A stretch of DNA of 64,000 nucleotides, taken from positions 3,592,501 through 3,656,500 of the forward strand of contig NZ_CP090953.1 in NCBI RefSeq assembly GCF_021513175.1, read 5' to 3'. The notes under the pieces are model-generated. The model saw only the letters and a program-made list of their open reading frames with translations. It did no database searches and had not been told where the DNA came from. The stretch is from Sphingomonas sp. S2-65. GTDB taxonomy: Bacteria; Pseudomonadota; Alphaproteobacteria; Sphingomonadales; Sphingomonadaceae. A program made the position numbers and the translations under genes. Shown one piece after another: positions 36,776 to 49,784 of this stretch; positions within the stretch are counted from its first letter, which is position 1, and the number at the start of each line of letters is the position of its first letter.

Positions 36776-37378
36776 ATGAAGAAGATTCTGGCCCTCGGGC
36801 TCTTGCCCGCGCTGGCGCTTGCCGCCTGCAACGGCAATACGGCCGGCAACACGACCGCAAACACCGCCGATGCGGATGTGAGCAATTCGGGCCTGGCGAC
36901 CGACACGCTGACGCCGGGCAATGAAGCCGACAACGCCCTGATGACCGGCGAGGCGGCGACTCCGTCGCAGAAGTTCGCCAATGATGTTGGCGCGAGCGAC
37001 TTCTTCGAGATCCAGTCGGGCAAGCTGGCGCAGGACAAGGCGCAGAACCAGGCGCTGAAGGACTTCGGCGCGATGATCGTGCAGCATCACACCGAGTCGA
37101 CTCAGAAGCTGACCGCGGCCGGCGCCAAGGCCCAGCCGGCGATCGTGCCGAGCCCGGCGCTGAACGCGGAGCAGGAGGCCAACCTCGCCGCGCTGGACAA
37201 GGCGAGCGGCGCCGAGTTCGACACGCTGTTCAAGAAGCAGCAGACGCTGGCCCATGAGAAGGCGCTGACGATCATCAAGGGCTATGAAGCCACGGGTGAC
37301 GTTGCCGAGCTGAAGGTGTTCGCCGCCGAAGCGCAGAAGGTCGTGCAGTCGCACCTGACCAAGATCAAGAGCCTGTAA
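36776..37378 (+). CDS. DUF4142 lipoprotein
   Basis: 200 residues. Lipobox LAAC (Cys18) after a signal peptide, a Asn/Thr/Asp-rich linker to ~60, then a DUF4142 four-helix region (FANDVGASDFFEIQSGKLAQ; LKDFGAMIVQHHTESTQKL). Ferritin-like fold; function unknown, family often stress-linked. GGAGGA precedes the ATG. Followed by a terminator. Confidence 0.88.
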   Translation: MKKILALGLLPALALAACNGNTAGNTTANTADADVSNSGLATDTLTPGNEADNALMTGEAATPSQKFANDVGASDFFEIQSGKLAQDKAQNQALKDFGAMIVQHHTESTQKLTAAGAKAQPAIVPSPALNAEQEANLAALDKASGAEFDTLFKKQQTLAHEKALTIIKGYEATGDVAELKVFAAEAQKVVQSHLTKIKSL

Positions 37379-37401
37379 GCTCGACGCGAGCACGGGTTCG
37401 G

Positions 37402-37434
37402 AAGGGCGCGCTCCGACAAGGGGCGCGCCTTTTC
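37402..37434 (+). terminator. Rho-independent terminator
   Basis: AAGG-GCGCGC stem pairing with GCGCGCCTT (9-bp, one bulge), followed by TTTCGTTT, 23 bp after the DUF4142 stop. Confidence 0.75.
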
Positions 37435-37489
37435 GTTTGTGGCGGGTCCACCGGGCCCCCGCGCCGCATGGCCGTGTGCGGGGGAGGCA

Positions 37490-37518
37490 TTGACCGCTAC
37501 CCGTGGCGCAGCTATAGG
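37490..37518 (+). promoter_or_regulatory. Promoter of the str operon
   Basis: TTGACC-N17-TATAGG, a near-consensus sigma-70 promoter about 190 bp upstream of rpsL. The leader after it contains a hairpin CGGGG...CCCCG (about 37593-37613) followed by CGCTTTTT, a possible attenuator. No other gene seen in the 325-bp region 37379-37704. Confidence 0.65.
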
Positions 37519-37704
37519 CGCGACCGTTCCACGAGAAGGCTTTTGGCCGTTAAGCCTCGGGGGACAAAGAGCTGAACGTTGCTGGGGACGCAATGGCCCG
37601 GGGAATCCACGGATACCCCGCGCTTTTTCGTATTCTCTTGATCTAGGGCTCCAGCAAAGTAACCGCCGGGTTCGCCCGGTACCGTAGAAAAGGTGAAGGG
37701 CTTC

Positions 37705-38076
37705 ATGCCGACAATCAACCAGCTGGTCCGCAAGGGCCGCGAACCGCAGAAGACCAAGTCCAAGGTCCCTGCGATGGAACAGAACCCGCAGAAGCGCGGC
37801 GTTTGCACCCGCGTCTACACGACGACCCCGAAGAAGCCGAACTCGGCTCTGCGCAAGGTGGCCAAGGTTCGCCTGACCAACCAGCGCGAAGTCATCAGCT
37901 ACATCCCGGGTGAAGGTCACAACCTTCAGGAGCACTCGGTCGTGCTGATCCGCGGTGGCCGTGTGCGCGATCTTCCCGGTGTGCGCTACCACGTGCTGCG
38001 CGGCGTGCTCGACACGCAGGGCGTCAAGGATCGCAAGCAGAGCCGTTCGAAGTACGGCGCGAAGCGTCCTAAGTAA
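37705..38076 (+). CDS. rpsL: 30S ribosomal protein S12
   Basis: 123 residues, the S12 of the decoding centre. Conserved loops [18 protein letters not shown] and [17 protein letters not shown]; Lys at the streptomycin-sensitive position of KPNSALRK is wild type. ATG at 37705 ([11 protein letters not shown]) is chosen over an in-frame start 12 bases earlier. First gene of the str operon. Confidence 0.98.
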   Translation: MPTINQLVRKGREPQKTKSKVPAMEQNPQKRGVCTRVYTTTPKKPNSALRKVAKVRLTNQREVISYIPGEGHNLQEHSVVLIRGGRVRDLPGVRYHVLRGVLDTQGVKDRKQSRSKYGAKRPK

Positions 38077-38138
38077 TCCAGCCATAGTAAGCCCCGGACG
38101 CGTTCCGGAACCGGCTGAAGTTTAGAAGGAAGTTCAAG

Positions 38139-38609
38139 ATGGCTCGTCGTCGTCGTCCCGAAAAGCGGGAAATCCTGCCTGATCCCGTGTACGGGGATGA
38201 GGTTCTGTCCAAGTTCATGAATTCGGTCATGCTGGACGGCAAGAAGTCCGTCGCGGAAAACATCGTCTATTCGGCGATGACCACCGTCGAGCAGCGCGCC
38301 AAGCGCGAGCCGATCGGCGTGTTCCATGACGCGCTGAACAACATCAAGCCGGGCATCGAAGTCCGCAGCCGCCGCGTCGGCGGTGCGACCTACCAGGTCC
38401 CCGTCGAAGTGCGTCCCGAGCGCGCGCAGGCGCTGGCGATCCGCTGGCTGATCGCCTCGGCTCGCAATCGCAGCGAGCACACCATGTCGGGTCGCCTTTC
38501 GGGCGAACTCATGGATGCCGCAAACAACCGCGGCAACGCGGTGAAGAAGCGCGAAGATACCCACCGTATGGCCGAAGCGAACCGCGCCTTCAGCCACTAC
38601 CGCTGGTAA
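38139..38609 (+). CDS. rpsG: 30S ribosomal protein S7
   Basis: 156 residues; organises the 3' major domain of 16S rRNA. Family N-terminus [16 protein letters not shown] and [22 protein letters not shown] are visible. In E. coli S7 represses the str operon at the rpsL-rpsG gap; here that gap is 62 bp. Confidence 0.98.
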   Translation: MARRRRPEKREILPDPVYGDEVLSKFMNSVMLDGKKSVAENIVYSAMTTVEQRAKREPIGVFHDALNNIKPGIEVRSRRVGGATYQVPVEVRPERAQALAIRWLIASARNRSEHTMSGRLSGELMDAANNRGNAVKKREDTHRMAEANRAFSHYRW

Positions 38610-38675
38610 ATTTAAAACCTATATATTGGGGAGCCGGATCGTCCGGCTCCCCAAATCGCTAAGGAAGCAACGATC

Positions 38676-40772
<2,097 letters not shown>

Positions 40773-40862
40773 GGCTGGCGTTATTTTAAATCAGGCGCTA
40801 AGGGGCCGCGTTCGCGTGGTGCCCTGAAGGCCGCGAATCAGATTCCAGAAGGTAGGAAACCA

Positions 40863-42059
40863 ATGGCGAAGGCAAAGTTTGAGCGGAACAAGCCGCACCT
40901 GAACATCGGCACCATCGGTCACGTCGACCATGGCAAGACGTCGCTGACGGCCGCGATCACGAAGATTCTGGCGGAAAACGTCGCTGGCAACGCCGCTGTC
41001 GACTTCGCCAACATCGACAAGGCTCCGGAAGAGCGCGAGCGCGGCATCACCATCTCGACCGCACACGTCGAGTATGAAACCGACGCGCGTCACTATGCGC
41101 ACGTCGACTGCCCGGGCCACGCCGATTATGTGAAGAACATGATCACCGGTGCGGCGCAGATGGACGGCGCGATCCTGGTTGTGGCAGCGACCGACGGTCC
41201 GATGCCGCAGACCAAGGAGCACATCCTGCTCGCCCGCCAGGTTGGCGTGCCGACCATGGTGGTCTTCCTCAACAAGGTCGATCTGGTCGACGACGAGGAA
41301 ATCCTCGAGCTGGTCGAGATGGAAATCCGCGAAGAGCTCTCCAAGCGTGAGTTCGACGGCGACAACATCCCGATCATCCGTGGCTCGGCGACCGCAGCCC
41401 TGTCGGGTTCGGACGACAAGCTCGGCAAGGAAGCGATCCTGGCCCTCATGGCAGCAGTCGACGAGTCGATCCCGCAACCGGAGCGTCCGCTGGACAAGCC
41501 GTTCATGATGCCGATCGAGGACGTGTTCTCGATCTCGGGTCGTGGTACGGTCGTCACCGGCCGCGTCGAGACCGGCATCGTCAAGGTTGGCGAGGAAGTC
41601 GAGATCGTCGGCATCCAGGAGTCGGTCCGCAAGACGACCGTCACCGGCGTTGAAATGTTCCGCAAGCTGCTCGACCAGGGCCAGGCAGGCGACAACATCG
41701 GCGCGCTGATCCGCGGCGTCGCTCGCGACGAAGTGGAGCGTGGTCAGGTTCTGGCGAAGCCGGGTTCGATCAAGCCGCACACCGAGTTCCAGTCGTCGGT
41801 GTACGTCCTGTCGAAGGACGAGGGTGGCCGTCACACGCCGTTCTTCGCCAACTATCGTCCGCAGTTCTACTTCCGCACGACCGACGTGACGGGCACGATC
41901 GAACTGCCGGCCGGCACCGAGATGGTGATGCCGGGTGACGAAGTCGCCCTGGGCGTCAAGCTCATCGCGCCGATCGCAATGGACGTTGGTCAGCGCTTCA
42001 CGATCCGTGAAGGCGGCCGCACCGTCGGTGCAGGCGTCGTCGCAGAAATCGTCAAGTAA
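40863..42059 (+). CDS. tuf: Elongation factor Tu
   Basis: 398 residues. [27 protein letters not shown] and [14 protein letters not shown] motifs; brings aminoacyl-tRNA to the ribosome. 90 bp after fusA. A second tuf copy is common but is not in the window. Followed by a strong terminator. Confidence 0.99.
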   Translation: MAKAKFERNKPHLNIGTIGHVDHGKTSLTAAITKILAENVAGNAAVDFANIDKAPEERERGITISTAHVEYETDARHYAHVDCPGHADYVKNMITGAAQMDGAILVVAATDGPMPQTKEHILLARQVGVPTMVVFLNKVDLVDDEEILELVEMEIREELSKREFDGDNIPIIRGSATAALSGSDDKLGKEAILALMAAVDESIPQPERPLDKPFMMPIEDVFSISGRGTVVTGRVETGIVKVGEEVEIVGIQESVRKTTVTGVEMFRKLLDQGQAGDNIGALIRGVARDEVERGQVLAKPGSIKPHTEFQSSVYVLSKDEGGRHTPFFANYRPQFYFRTTDVTGTIELPAGTEMVMPGDEVALGVKLIAPIAMDVGQRFTIREGGRTVGAGVVAEIVK

Positions 42060-42099
42060 GCCAGACTTCGGAGCGGGCTGACCGCTCCAAAGGATGAAC

Positions 42100-42145
42100 A
42101 GCCGCCCGGCACCCTATAAAAGGGGTGTCGGGCGGTTGCTTTTTA
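42100..42145 (+). terminator. Strong terminator between tuf and rpsJ
   Basis: Stem of about 14 bp (CCGCCCGGCACCC with GGGGTGTCGGGCGG), loop TATAAAA, then TTGCTTTTT. A smaller hairpin GAGCGG-GCTGA-CCGCTC (42071-42087) precedes it. It separates the str and S10 transcripts. Confidence 0.85.
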
Positions 42146-42235
42146 ATGAGGGCACCTGTAAGGGCCGCCCTTCGGTTTTTCGTAAACAGCAAGAGCCCCG
42201 GACACGGGGCCCGCTCTTTCGCATCGGTAGGGACT

Positions 42236-42544
42236 ATGGACAGCAATATCCGCATTCGCCTGAAGGCGTTCGACCATCGCGTGCTCGACCAGGCGACCGG
42301 CGACATCGCCGACACTGCGCGCCGCACCGGCGCGCTCATCCGTGGCCCCATCCCGTTGCCGACCAAGACGGAGAAGTTCACCGTTCTCCGTGGTCCGCAC
42401 ATCGACAAGAAGTCGCGCGAGCAGTTCGAAGTCCGTACCTACAAGCGGATGCTCGACATCGTGCAGCCGACCCCGCAGACCGTGGACGCGCTGATGAAGC
42501 TCGACCTCGCGGCCGGTGTCGACGTCGAAATCAAGCTGGCATAA
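42236..42544 (+). CDS. rpsJ: 30S ribosomal protein S10
   Basis: 102 residues; the ATG at 42236 gives [31 protein letters not shown] is conserved. It also acts as NusE in antitermination. It is separated from rplC by 337 bp, whereas most S10 operons run straight on. Confidence 0.98.
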   Translation: MDSNIRIRLKAFDHRVLDQATGDIADTARRTGALIRGPIPLPTKTEKFTVLRGPHIDKKSREQFEVRTYKRMLDIVQPTPQTVDALMKLDLAAGVDVEIKLA

Positions 42545-42881
42545 TTGATTGTCCGCCCGCGCTTCGGCGGGGGTGGACAGGGAAGGCGTGCTGACGTAAA
42601 GGCGCGCCTTCGCAAGAGTTTCGCGAGTCTTCTAGTGAGATTCGCAGGTTCCTCGACAGGATCTTCCCGGTCCGACGCAAGGAATGGAGGGCGCCATCAC
42701 GGCGCGCTCATGACGATATAGGGATACCGCCGGCCTCTTCGGAGTGTCCGGGCCTGCGTCCCCCGTCTCCCTCACCTTGGTGAGGGTTCAGCCCGGACGG
42801 GGGCTCGCATCGATAAAACGGGCTGAGGCACGCACCCGGGGGAATGGTCCCGCGGGTGCCTATGCATAGGAGCATAAGATC
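42545..42881 (+). other. 337-bp structured region between rpsJ and rplC
   Basis: No gene seen. Successive hairpins: GTCCGCCC..CTTCGG..GGGGTGGAC just after rpsJ, AAGGCGTGC/GCGCGCCTT (about 42580-42610), the palindrome at 42760-42803, and GCACCCG...CGGGTGC (about 42833-42861) directly before the rplC ribosome-binding site (AGGAG). Probable intergenic leader for the rest of the S10 operon; an L4-type or attenuation control is inference. Confidence 0.55.
42760..42803. repeat. Intergenic palindrome upstream of rplC
   Basis: Outer arms CCCCCGTC/GACGGGGG and inner arms CCCTCACC-TT-GGTGAGGG. Same general class of short palindrome as at 625-691. Confidence 0.6.
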
Positions 42882-43631
42882 ATGCGCACTGGCGTGATCG
42901 CGAAGAAGTTGGGGATGACCCGCCTGTTCCAGGACGACGGCCGCCACGTGCCGGTCACCGTTCTGGCTCTCGAAGGCGTTCAGGTCGTCTCCGTCCGCGA
43001 GCAAGATCGTGACGGTTACACTGCCGTCCAGCTCGGCGCCGGTTCGGCGAAGAGCAAGAACGTTTCCAAGCCGCAGCGCGGCCACTTCGGCAAGGCCGAA
43101 GTCGAGCCCAAGGCTGTGGTTCATGAATTCCGCGTCGATGCGGATGGCCTGCTGGACGTGGGTGCCGAAATCTCGGCCGATCACTATGTCGCTGGCCAGT
43201 ATGTCGACATCCAGGGCAAGACCCAGGGTAAGGGCTTCCAGGGCGGCATGAAGCGTTGGGGCTTCGGCGGTCTGCGCGCTACCCACGGCGTCTCGGTCTC
43301 GCACCGTTCGCTCGGTTCGACCGGTCAGCGCCAGGATCCGGGCAAGGTCTTCAAGAACAAGAAGATGGCCGGTCACATGGGCGACAAGTTCCGCACCCAG
43401 CAGAACCTCGAGATCGTCGGCACCGACGTCGAGCGTGGCCTGATCTTCGTGAAGGGCTCCGTGCCCGGCTCGAAGGGTGGCTGGCTGTTCGTCAAGGACA
43501 GCGTCAAGGTTTCGCGTCCTGAGACTGCGCCGTTCCCCGCCGGCCTGAAGGCCGTCGCCAACAGCAATGAAGCTCCCGCTGAAGCGCCTGTCCAGGCCGC
43601 TCCGGAAGCTACCGAAGGCCAGGAGGGCTAA
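42882..43631 (+). CDS. rplC: 50S ribosomal protein L3
   Basis: 249 residues, L3 of the peptidyl-transferase region, with [14 protein letters not shown] and the methylated-Gln region [14 protein letters not shown]. Longer than E. coli L3 (209): an Ala/Glu/Pro-rich acidic tail of about 35 residues follows the conserved domain. AGGAG before the ATG. Confidence 0.98.
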   Translation: MRTGVIAKKLGMTRLFQDDGRHVPVTVLALEGVQVVSVREQDRDGYTAVQLGAGSAKSKNVSKPQRGHFGKAEVEPKAVVHEFRVDADGLLDVGAEISADHYVAGQYVDIQGKTQGKGFQGGMKRWGFGGLRATHGVSVSHRSLGSTGQRQDPGKVFKNKKMAGHMGDKFRTQQNLEIVGTDVERGLIFVKGSVPGSKGGWLFVKDSVKVSRPETAPFPAGLKAVANSNEAPAEAPVQAAPEATEGQEG

Positions 43632-44243
43632 GTGCAGGTCAAGGTTCAAACCCTCGACGCCGCAGAAGCGGGTGCCATCGAGCTCAACGACGAGATCTTC
43701 GCCGTCGAGCCGCGCGCCGACATTCTGCACCGCGTCGTGACGTGGCAGCTCGAGAAGCGTCGCGGCACCGCCCGCGGCACTCGCGAGCGTTCGGATGTGG
43801 CGCGTACCGGCAAGAAGTGGGGCCGCCAGAAGGGCGGCGGCACGGCTCGTCACGGCGATCGCCGCGCGCCGATCTTCATCGGTGGTGGTAAGGCGCACGG
43901 CGCCCGCGTCCGCGACTTCAATCCGTCGCTGAACAAGAAGATCCGCACGCTGGGTCTTCGGATGGCACTGTCGAGCCACGCCAAGGCTGGCTCGCTGATC
44001 ATCCTGGACGGCAACGCCGGTGAGAAGACCAAGGAGCTGGAAGCACAGTTCATCAAGCTGGGCTTTGGCAAGAAGGCGCTGATCATCGACGCGGAGACCG
44101 GCGGTTTCCTCGCGGCCCGCAACCTGCAGGGCGTCAACGTCCTGCCGGCGATCGGTGCCAACGTCTACGACATCCTGAAGAGCGACACGCTGGTCCTGAC
44201 CCGCGCTGCCGTCGAGAAGCTGGAGGCGCGCTTCAATGGCTAA
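43632..44243 (+). CDS. rplD: 50S ribosomal protein L4
   Basis: 203 residues; exit-tunnel loop around [25 protein letters not shown] start directly after the rplC stop, giving MQVKVQTLD. In E. coli L4 autoregulates the S10 operon. Overlaps rplW by 8 bp. Confidence 0.98.
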   Translation: MQVKVQTLDAAEAGAIELNDEIFAVEPRADILHRVVTWQLEKRRGTARGTRERSDVARTGKKWGRQKGGGTARHGDRRAPIFIGGGKAHGARVRDFNPSLNKKIRTLGLRMALSSHAKAGSLIILDGNAGEKTKELEAQFIKLGFGKKALIIDAETGGFLAARNLQGVNVLPAIGANVYDILKSDTLVLTRAAVEKLEARFNG

Positions 44244-44556
44244 GAAGCAGACTGCCGCGATCGACAACCGTCATTATGACGTGATTGTCGCGCCGCACAT
44301 CACCGAAAAGTCGACGCTCGTCTCCGAGCACAACGCGGTTGTGTTCAAGGTCGCCGGCGACGCCACCAAGCCTGAGATCAAGGCCGCCGTCGAGGCGCTC
44401 TGGAATGTCAAGGTGACCGGCGTCAACACGATCGTCCAGAAGGGCAAGACCAAGCGCTGGAAGGGTGCTCCCTACAAGCGTTCCGACATGAAGAAGGCAA
44501 TCGTGACGCTCGCCGACGGTGAGCAGATCGACGTGACCTCGGGGGTCAACTCGTAA
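44236..44556 (+). CDS. rplW: 50S ribosomal protein L23
   Basis: 106 residues; docking site for trigger factor and SRP at the tunnel exit. [16 protein letters not shown] and [14 protein letters not shown] are conserved. Ends in the TAATG overlap with rplB. Confidence 0.98.
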   Translation: MAKKQTAAIDNRHYDVIVAPHITEKSTLVSEHNAVVFKVAGDATKPEIKAAVEALWNVKVTGVNTIVQKGKTKRWKGAPYKRSDMKKAIVTLADGEQIDVTSGVNS

Positions 44557-45407
44557 TGGCACTCAAGAATTACAACCCGACGTCGCCTGGCGTTCGTGGC
44601 CTGATCCTCATCGACCGTTCGGGCCTGTACAAGGGTCGTCCGGTCAAGTCGCTGACCGAGGGCAAGACCAAGACCGGCGGCCGTAACAACAAGGGTCATG
44701 TGACCTCGCGCGGCATCGCCGGCGGTCACAAGCAGCGTTATCGCATCGTCGATTTCAAGCGCCGCCTGTGGGACGTCGAAGGCACGGTCGAGCGGATCGA
44801 ATATGACCCGAACCGCACTGCGTTCATCGCGCTGATCAACTATGGCGAGATCGACGGTAAGCCGAGCCAGGCCTACATCATCGCGCCGCAGCGTCTGGCT
44901 GTCGGTGACAAGGTGATCGCCGGTCAGAAGACCGACGTGAAGCCGGGCAACGCCATGGAGCTGGGCTCGATGCCGGTCGGCACCATCGTCCACAATGTGG
45001 AGATGAAGCCGGGCAAGGGCGGTCAGATCGCACGTTCGGCAGGCACCTATGTGCAGGTCGTCGGCCGTGATCGCGGCATGGTCATCGTTCGCCTGAACTC
45101 GGGTGAGCAGCGCTATATCCACGGCAATTGCATGGGTACGGTTGGCGCGGTGTCGAACCCCGACAACCAGAACACCAACCTGGGCAAGGCCGGCCGCAAT
45201 CGCTGGCTGGGCAAGCGTCCGCTGACCCGCGGCGTCGCCAAGAACCCGGTCGACCACCCGCACGGCGGTGGTGAAGGCCGGACCTCGGGCGGCCGTCATC
45301 CGGTCACGCCATGGGGCAAGCCGACCAAGGGTGCGCGCACCCGTCACAACAAGTCGACCGACAAGATGATCATCCGGTCGCGTCATTCGACGAAGAGGAA
45401 GGGCTAA
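44556..45407 (+). CDS. rplB: 50S ribosomal protein L2
   Basis: 283 residues, L2 of the peptidyl-transferase centre. [17 protein letters not shown] and [15 protein letters not shown] with the conserved His are present. Translationally coupled to rplW (TAATG). Confidence 0.98.
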   Translation: MALKNYNPTSPGVRGLILIDRSGLYKGRPVKSLTEGKTKTGGRNNKGHVTSRGIAGGHKQRYRIVDFKRRLWDVEGTVERIEYDPNRTAFIALINYGEIDGKPSQAYIIAPQRLAVGDKVIAGQKTDVKPGNAMELGSMPVGTIVHNVEMKPGKGGQIARSAGTYVQVVGRDRGMVIVRLNSGEQRYIHGNCMGTVGAVSNPDNQNTNLGKAGRNRWLGKRPLTRGVAKNPVDHPHGGGEGRTSGGRHPVTPWGKPTKGARTRHNKSTDKMIIRSRHSTKRKG

Positions 45408-45408
45408 C

Positions 45409-45684
45409 ATGGCTCGCTCAGTCTGGAAGGGTCCGTTCGTGGACCTCCATCTGCTGAAGAAGGCGCAGACCGCGCAGGAAACCAACGCGCGCGCGCCGAT
45501 CAAGACCTGGTCGCGCCGCTCGACGATCCTGCCGGACTTCGTTGGCCTGACCTTCAGCGTGTACAACGGCCGCAAGTTCGTGCCGGTATCGGTCAACGAA
45601 GACATGGTCGGCATGAAGCTGGGCGAGTTCGCTCCCACCCGCTTCTTCCCGGGCCACGCTGCCGACAAGAAGGGTAAGCGCTGA
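45409..45684 (+). CDS. rpsS: 30S ribosomal protein S19
   Basis: 91 residues; small-subunit head. [16 protein letters not shown] and [10 protein letters not shown] ends are typical. Ends in TGATG overlap with rplV. Confidence 0.98.
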   Translation: MARSVWKGPFVDLHLLKKAQTAQETNARAPIKTWSRRSTILPDFVGLTFSVYNGRKFVPVSVNEDMVGMKLGEFAPTRFFPGHAADKKGKR

Positions 45685-46061
45685 TGTCGAAGCCAAAGGC
45701 ACCCCGTCGCGTAGGCGATAACGAAGCGCTGTCGGTCGGCACGCAGATCCGTGGTTCGGCGCAGAAGCTGAACCTGGTCGCTGGCCTGATCCGCGGCAAG
45801 AAGGTCGGCGATGCGCTGAACATCCTTCAGTTCTCGACCAAGGCGATGGCGGTTGACGCACGCAAGGTGCTCGCTTCGGCGATCGCCAATGCCGAGAACA
45901 ACCACAACCTCGACGTCGACGCGCTCGTCGTCGCCGAGGCGTCGGTCGGCAAGTCGATCACGATGAAGCGCTTCGCGACCCGCGGCCGTGGCAAGTCCAC
46001 CCGCATCCTGAAGCCGTTCAGCCGTCTGCGCATCGTCGTGCGCGAGCAGGAAGAAGCATAA
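45684..46061 (+). CDS. rplV: 50S ribosomal protein L22
   Basis: 125 residues; beta-hairpin lining the exit tunnel near [15 protein letters not shown]. Coupled to rpsS and rpsC by one-base overlaps. Confidence 0.98.
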   Translation: MSKPKAPRRVGDNEALSVGTQIRGSAQKLNLVAGLIRGKKVGDALNILQFSTKAMAVDARKVLASAIANAENNHNLDVDALVVAEASVGKSITMKRFATRGRGKSTRILKPFSRLRIVVREQEEA

Positions 46062-46771
46062 TGGGTCACAAGAGCAACCCAATCGGTCTGCGCCTGCAGA
46101 TCAACCGGACGTGGGACAGCCGCTGGTTCGCCGAAGGCGCGGACTATGGCCGCCTGCTCCTGGAGGATCTCAAGATCCGCCAGTACATCATCAAGACGCT
46201 GCCCCAGGCCGCGATCTCGAAGGTGGTCATCGAGCGTCCGGCAAAGCTGTGCCGCATCTCCATCTTCGCTGCGCGCCCCGGCGTGATCATCGGCAAGAAG
46301 GGTGGCGACATCGAGAAGCTGCGCAAGACGCTCGGCGCGATGACCAGCTCCGACGTGAGCCTGAACATCGTCGAGATCCGCAAGCCCGAAGTCGACGCCA
46401 AGCTCGTCGCGCAGGGCATTGCCGACCAGCTGGAGCGCCGTATCGCGTTCCGCCGCGCCATGAAGCGTGCGGTGCAGTCGGCGATGCGTCTGGGTGCCGA
46501 TGGCATCCGCGTGATGTGCGGCGGCCGTCTTGGCGGCGCCGAGATCGCGCGCAACGAGAGCTATCGCGAGGGCCGGGTGCCGCTGCACACGCTGCGCGCC
46601 AACCTCGACTATGCCGATGCGACTGCGCACACCGCTTATGGCGTGTGCGGCGTGAAGGTGTGGATCTTCAAGGGTGAGATCCTGGGCCATGATCCCATGG
46701 CGCAGGACCGGTTGATGATGGAGGCTCAGACCTCCGGCGTGCGCCCCGCGCGCGACGATCATCGCCGCTAA
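46061..46771 (+). CDS. rpsC: 30S ribosomal protein S3
   Basis: 236 residues with KH domain ([20 protein letters not shown]) and C-terminal [20 protein letters not shown]. Helps the mRNA-entry helicase activity. TAATG overlap with rplV. Confidence 0.98.
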   Translation: MGHKSNPIGLRLQINRTWDSRWFAEGADYGRLLLEDLKIRQYIIKTLPQAAISKVVIERPAKLCRISIFAARPGVIIGKKGGDIEKLRKTLGAMTSSDVSLNIVEIRKPEVDAKLVAQGIADQLERRIAFRRAMKRAVQSAMRLGADGIRVMCGGRLGGAEIARNESYREGRVPLHTLRANLDYADATAHTAYGVCGVKVWIFKGEILGHDPMAQDRLMMEAQTSGVRPARDDHRR

Positions 46772-46785
46772 GGGAGTAGAGAAAC

Positions 46786-47217
46786 ATGCTGCAACCTAAG
46801 CGCACCAAGTTCCGCAAGGCTTTCAAGGGCCGCATCCATGGCGACGCCAAGGGTGGCACGGACCTCAACTTCGGGTCGTATGGCCTGAAGGCGATGGAGC
46901 CGGAGCGGATCACCGCCCGCCAGATCGAAGCGGCTCGCCGCGCGATCACGCGCCACATCAAGCGCCAGGGCCGTTTGTGGATCCGTATTTTCCCGGATCT
47001 TCCGGTTTCGTCGAAGCCTGCCGAAGTCCGCATGGGCTCGGGCAAGGGTTCGCCGGAGTTCTGGGTAGCTCGCGTCAAGCCGGGCCGCATCCTGTTCGAG
47101 CTGGACGGCGTTCCCGGTCCGCTCGCGGCGGAAGCGTTCGAGCGTGCGGCGATGAAGCTGCCGATCAAGGTCAAGGTCGTGGCGCGTCTCGGCGACACGT
47201 CGCACCTGGAGGGTTGA
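46786..47217 (+). CDS. rplP: 50S ribosomal protein L16
   Basis: 143 residues; binds near the A site. [16 protein letters not shown] and [18 protein letters not shown] are diagnostic. GGGAGT precedes the ATG. Confidence 0.98.
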   Translation: MLQPKRTKFRKAFKGRIHGDAKGGTDLNFGSYGLKAMEPERITARQIEAARRAITRHIKRQGRLWIRIFPDLPVSSKPAEVRMGSGKGSPEFWVARVKPGRILFELDGVPGPLAAEAFERAAMKLPIKVKVVARLGDTSHLEG

Positions 47218-47221
47218 TAGA

Positions 47222-47425
47222 ATGACGAAGGCTACCGATCTTCGGGCCCAGACCGACGACCAGCTGAGCGACGAGCTTGGCAACCTGAAGCGCGAGGCAT
47301 TCAACCTGCGCTTCCAGGCCGCGACCAGCCAGCTTGAGAAGCCGAGCCGGGTCAAGGAAGTCCGTCGGGATATCGCCCGTATCAAGACGCTGCAGTCCGA
47401 GCGTTCGCGCTCGGAAGCGAAGTAA
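47222..47425 (+). CDS. rpmC: 50S ribosomal protein L29
   Basis: 67-residue two-helix protein at the tunnel exit; contains [22 protein letters not shown] and [11 protein letters not shown]. 4 bp after rplP. Confidence 0.97.
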   Translation: MTKATDLRAQTDDQLSDELGNLKREAFNLRFQAATSQLEKPSRVKEVRRDIARIKTLQSERSRSEAK

Positions 47426-47436
47426 GGAAACGAACC

Positions 47437-47706
47437 ATGCCTAAGCGCGTGTTGACGGGGCAGATCGTCTCCGACAAGGGCGAGAAGACGGTGGTCGTGC
47501 TGGTGGAGCGTAAGGTCAAGCACCCGCTCTACGGCAAGATCATCCGTCGTTCGAAGAAGTACCATGCCCATGACGAGGGCAACGAGTATAAGGCGGGTGA
47601 GACCGTGCGCATCGAAGAGACTGCGCCGATTTCCAAGCTGAAGACCTGGAAGGTGATCGAGCGGGTTAACACCCACGCGACCCCCGAGCGGGCCGACATC
47701 GCCTAA
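47437..47706 (+). CDS. rpsQ: 30S ribosomal protein S17
   Basis: 89 residues, OB fold; [24 protein letters not shown] and [13 protein letters not shown] are conserved. Last gene of the S10 block; 83 bp precede rplN. Confidence 0.97.
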   Translation: MPKRVLTGQIVSDKGEKTVVVLVERKVKHPLYGKIIRRSKKYHAHDEGNEYKAGETVRIEETAPISKLKTWKVIERVNTHATPERADIA

Positions 47707-47789
47707 CCAAGGGCCTAACGGCTTTAACTGGAACCGCCGGGCCAGGTATTCACTGGTCCCGGTAGGCCGAACGAGAAGGAACCGGATCC

Positions 47790-48158
47790 ATGATCCAGAT
47801 GCAATCCAATCTCGAGGTCGCTGACAACAGCGGCGCGAAGCGGGTGCAGTGCATCAAGGTGCTGGGCGGCTCTAAGCGCCGCTTTGCCGGCGTTGGCGAC
47901 GTTATCGTCGTCAGCGTGAAGGAGGCCGCACCCCGCGGCCGCGTGAAGAAGGGCGACGTTCACCGCGCTGTGATCGTCCGCACCGCCAAGGACGTCCGTC
48001 GTACCGACGGTTCGGTGATCCGCTTCGACGGCAATGCCGCGGTGCTGGTCAACAAGAACGAGGAGCCGATCGGCACTCGTATCTTTGGCCCGGTGGTCCG
48101 CGAGCTCCGCTCGAAGGGCTTCATGAAGATCATTTCGCTCGCCCCTGAGGTGCTGTGA
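47790..48158 (+). CDS. rplN: 50S ribosomal protein L14
   Basis: 122 residues; inter-subunit bridge protein. [19 protein letters not shown] and [15 protein letters not shown] are diagnostic. Opens the spc block; ends in TGATG overlap with rplX. Confidence 0.98.
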   Translation: MIQMQSNLEVADNSGAKRVQCIKVLGGSKRRFAGVGDVIVVSVKEAAPRGRVKKGDVHRAVIVRTAKDVRRTDGSVIRFDGNAAVLVNKNEEPIGTRIFGPVVRELRSKGFMKIISLAPEVL

Positions 48159-48475
48159 TGGCTGCTGCCAAGATCAAGAAGGGCGACCAGGTCATCGTCC
48201 TGTCCGGTAAGGACAAGGGACGGACCGGTGAGGTCGTCAAGTCGCTGCCCAAGGACGGCAAGGTCGTCGTGTCGGGCATCAACGTGGCGGTTCGCCACAA
48301 GAAGCCGAGCCAGACCAACCCGCAGGGTGGCCTGGAGCGTTCGGAAGCGCCGATGAATGTCTCGAAGGTCGCGCACGTGACCGCCGACGGCAAGCCCACG
48401 CGCGTCCGCTTCGAAGAGCGCGACGGCAAGAAGGTCCGCGTGGCCGTCAAGACCGGGGATGTCATCAATGGCTGA
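48158..48475 (+). CDS. rplX: 50S ribosomal protein L24
   Basis: 105 residues with KOW motif ([20 protein letters not shown]); assembly initiator. The ATG at 48158 overlaps the rplN stop. Overlaps rplE by 8 bp. Confidence 0.98.
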   Translation: MAAAKIKKGDQVIVLSGKDKGRTGEVVKSLPKDGKVVVSGINVAVRHKKPSQTNPQGGLERSEAPMNVSKVAHVTADGKPTRVRFEERDGKKVRVAVKTGDVING

Positions 48476-49052
48476 TAGCTACACGCCGCGGATGCGGAAG
48501 CTGTACGACGAGACCATCGCCAAGGCGATGACCGAGAAGTTCGGCTACAAGAACGTCATGGAAGTCCCCCGGCTCGACAAGATCGTGCTGAACATGGGCG
48601 TTGGCGAAGCGACCCAGGACAAGAAGAAGGTCGAGCAGGCCGCTGGTGAGATGGAGCTGATCGCTGGTCAGAAGCCCGTCATCACCAAGGCGAAGAAGTC
48701 GATCGCGCAGTTCAAGCTGCGTGAGGGCATGCCGATCGGCGTGAAGGTCACCCTTCGCCGTGAGCGCATGTACGAGTTCCTCGACCGCTTCGTCACGATC
48801 GCGCTGCCGCGCGTCCGCGACTTCCGTGGGCTGAATCCGAAGAGCTTCGATGGACGCGGCAACTATGCCTGCGGCCTGAAGGAGCAGCTCGTATTCCCCG
48901 AGATCAACTATGACCGCATCGACAAGGTGCGCGGCATGGACGTGATCGTCACCACCACCGCTAAGACCGACGACGAGGCTCGCGAGCTTCTCCGTCTCTT
49001 CGGCTTCCCGTTCCCGCAGGATGCGGACGGCGAAGCGAAGCAAGCAGCGTAA
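48468..49052 (+). CDS. rplE: 50S ribosomal protein L5
   Basis: 194 residues; binds 5S r[21 protein letters not shown] and [26 protein letters not shown] core present. ATG at 48468 (MADSYTPRM) is preferred over an upstream GTG-like start. Confidence 0.97.
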   Translation: MADSYTPRMRKLYDETIAKAMTEKFGYKNVMEVPRLDKIVLNMGVGEATQDKKKVEQAAGEMELIAGQKPVITKAKKSIAQFKLREGMPIGVKVTLRRERMYEFLDRFVTIALPRVRDFRGLNPKSFDGRGNYACGLKEQLVFPEINYDRIDKVRGMDVIVTTTAKTDDEARELLRLFGFPFPQDADGEAKQAA

Positions 49053-49071
49053 GGGAAAGAGAACTTAAGTC

Positions 49072-49377
49072 ATGGCGAAACTGAGTTCCGTAAACAAGAA
49101 CGAGCGTCGCAAGCAGCTGGTGAAGAAGTACGCCGGCAAGTATGCGAAGCTGAAGGCGATCGCGAACGACGAGAGCCTGGATGAGACCGAGCGTCTCATC
49201 GCGCGTCTCAAGATGGCGGAAATTCCGCGCAACGGCAATCCGACCCGGATTCGCAACCGCTGCGAGCTTTCCGGCCGCCCGCGCGCTTATTACCGCAAGT
49301 TCCGTCTCGCTCGTGTGATGTTCCGTGATCTGGCCAACAAGGGCCTGATCCCCGGTGTCACCAAGTCGAGCTGGTAA
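49072..49377 (+). CDS. rpsN: 30S ribosomal protein S14
   Basis: 101 residues, the long zinc-free S14 (no CxxC pairs). Conserved [17 protein letters not shown] near the C-terminus. Confidence 0.98.
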   Translation: MAKLSSVNKNERRKQLVKKYAGKYAKLKAIANDESLDETERLIARLKMAEIPRNGNPTRIRNRCELSGRPRAYYRKFRLARVMFRDLANKGLIPGVTKSSW

Positions 49378-49388
49378 GGATCACGAAG

Positions 49389-49784
49389 ATGGCAGTGACC
49401 GATCCCCTGGGTGACATGCTCACCCGCATCCGCAACGGCCAGCGGGCGAAGAAGGACTCCGTCCTGACGCCTGCTTCCAAGCTGCGTGTCCGCGTCCTCG
49501 ACGTGCTTCAGCGCGAAGGCTATATCCGCGGTTATTCCGAAGAGCAGATGGGCCCGGCAGCGGGCATCCGCATCGAGCTCAAATATTTCGAGGGTCAGCC
49601 GGCGATCAAGCACGTCGCCCGCGTCTCGAAGCCTGGCCGCCGCGTCTATTCGGGTTCGCAGGAACTTCCGCGCGTTCGCAACGGCCTGGGCATCACGATC
49701 GTCTCGACGCCGCGTGGCGTTCTGTCCGACGCCGAAGCGCGCGAACAGAATGTCGGTGGCGAAGTGCTCGCGGAGGTGTTCTGA
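49389..49784 (+). CDS. rpsH: 30S ribosomal protein S8
   Basis: 131 residues; [19 protein letters not shown] and the C-terminal [21 protein letters not shown]8 represses the spc operon in E. coli. Overlaps rplF (TGATG). Confidence 0.98.
   Translation: MAVTDPLGDMLTRIRNGQRAKKDSVLTPASKLRVRVLDVLQREGYIRGYSEEQMGPAAGIRIELKYFEGQPAIKHVARVSKPGRRVYSGSQELPRVRNGLGITIVSTPRGVLSDAEAREQNVGGEVLAEVF

Noticed and set aside
37439..37687. 82-codon frame before rpsL
   Set aside because: Overlaps the str promoter and leader, low-complexity, no ribosome site.
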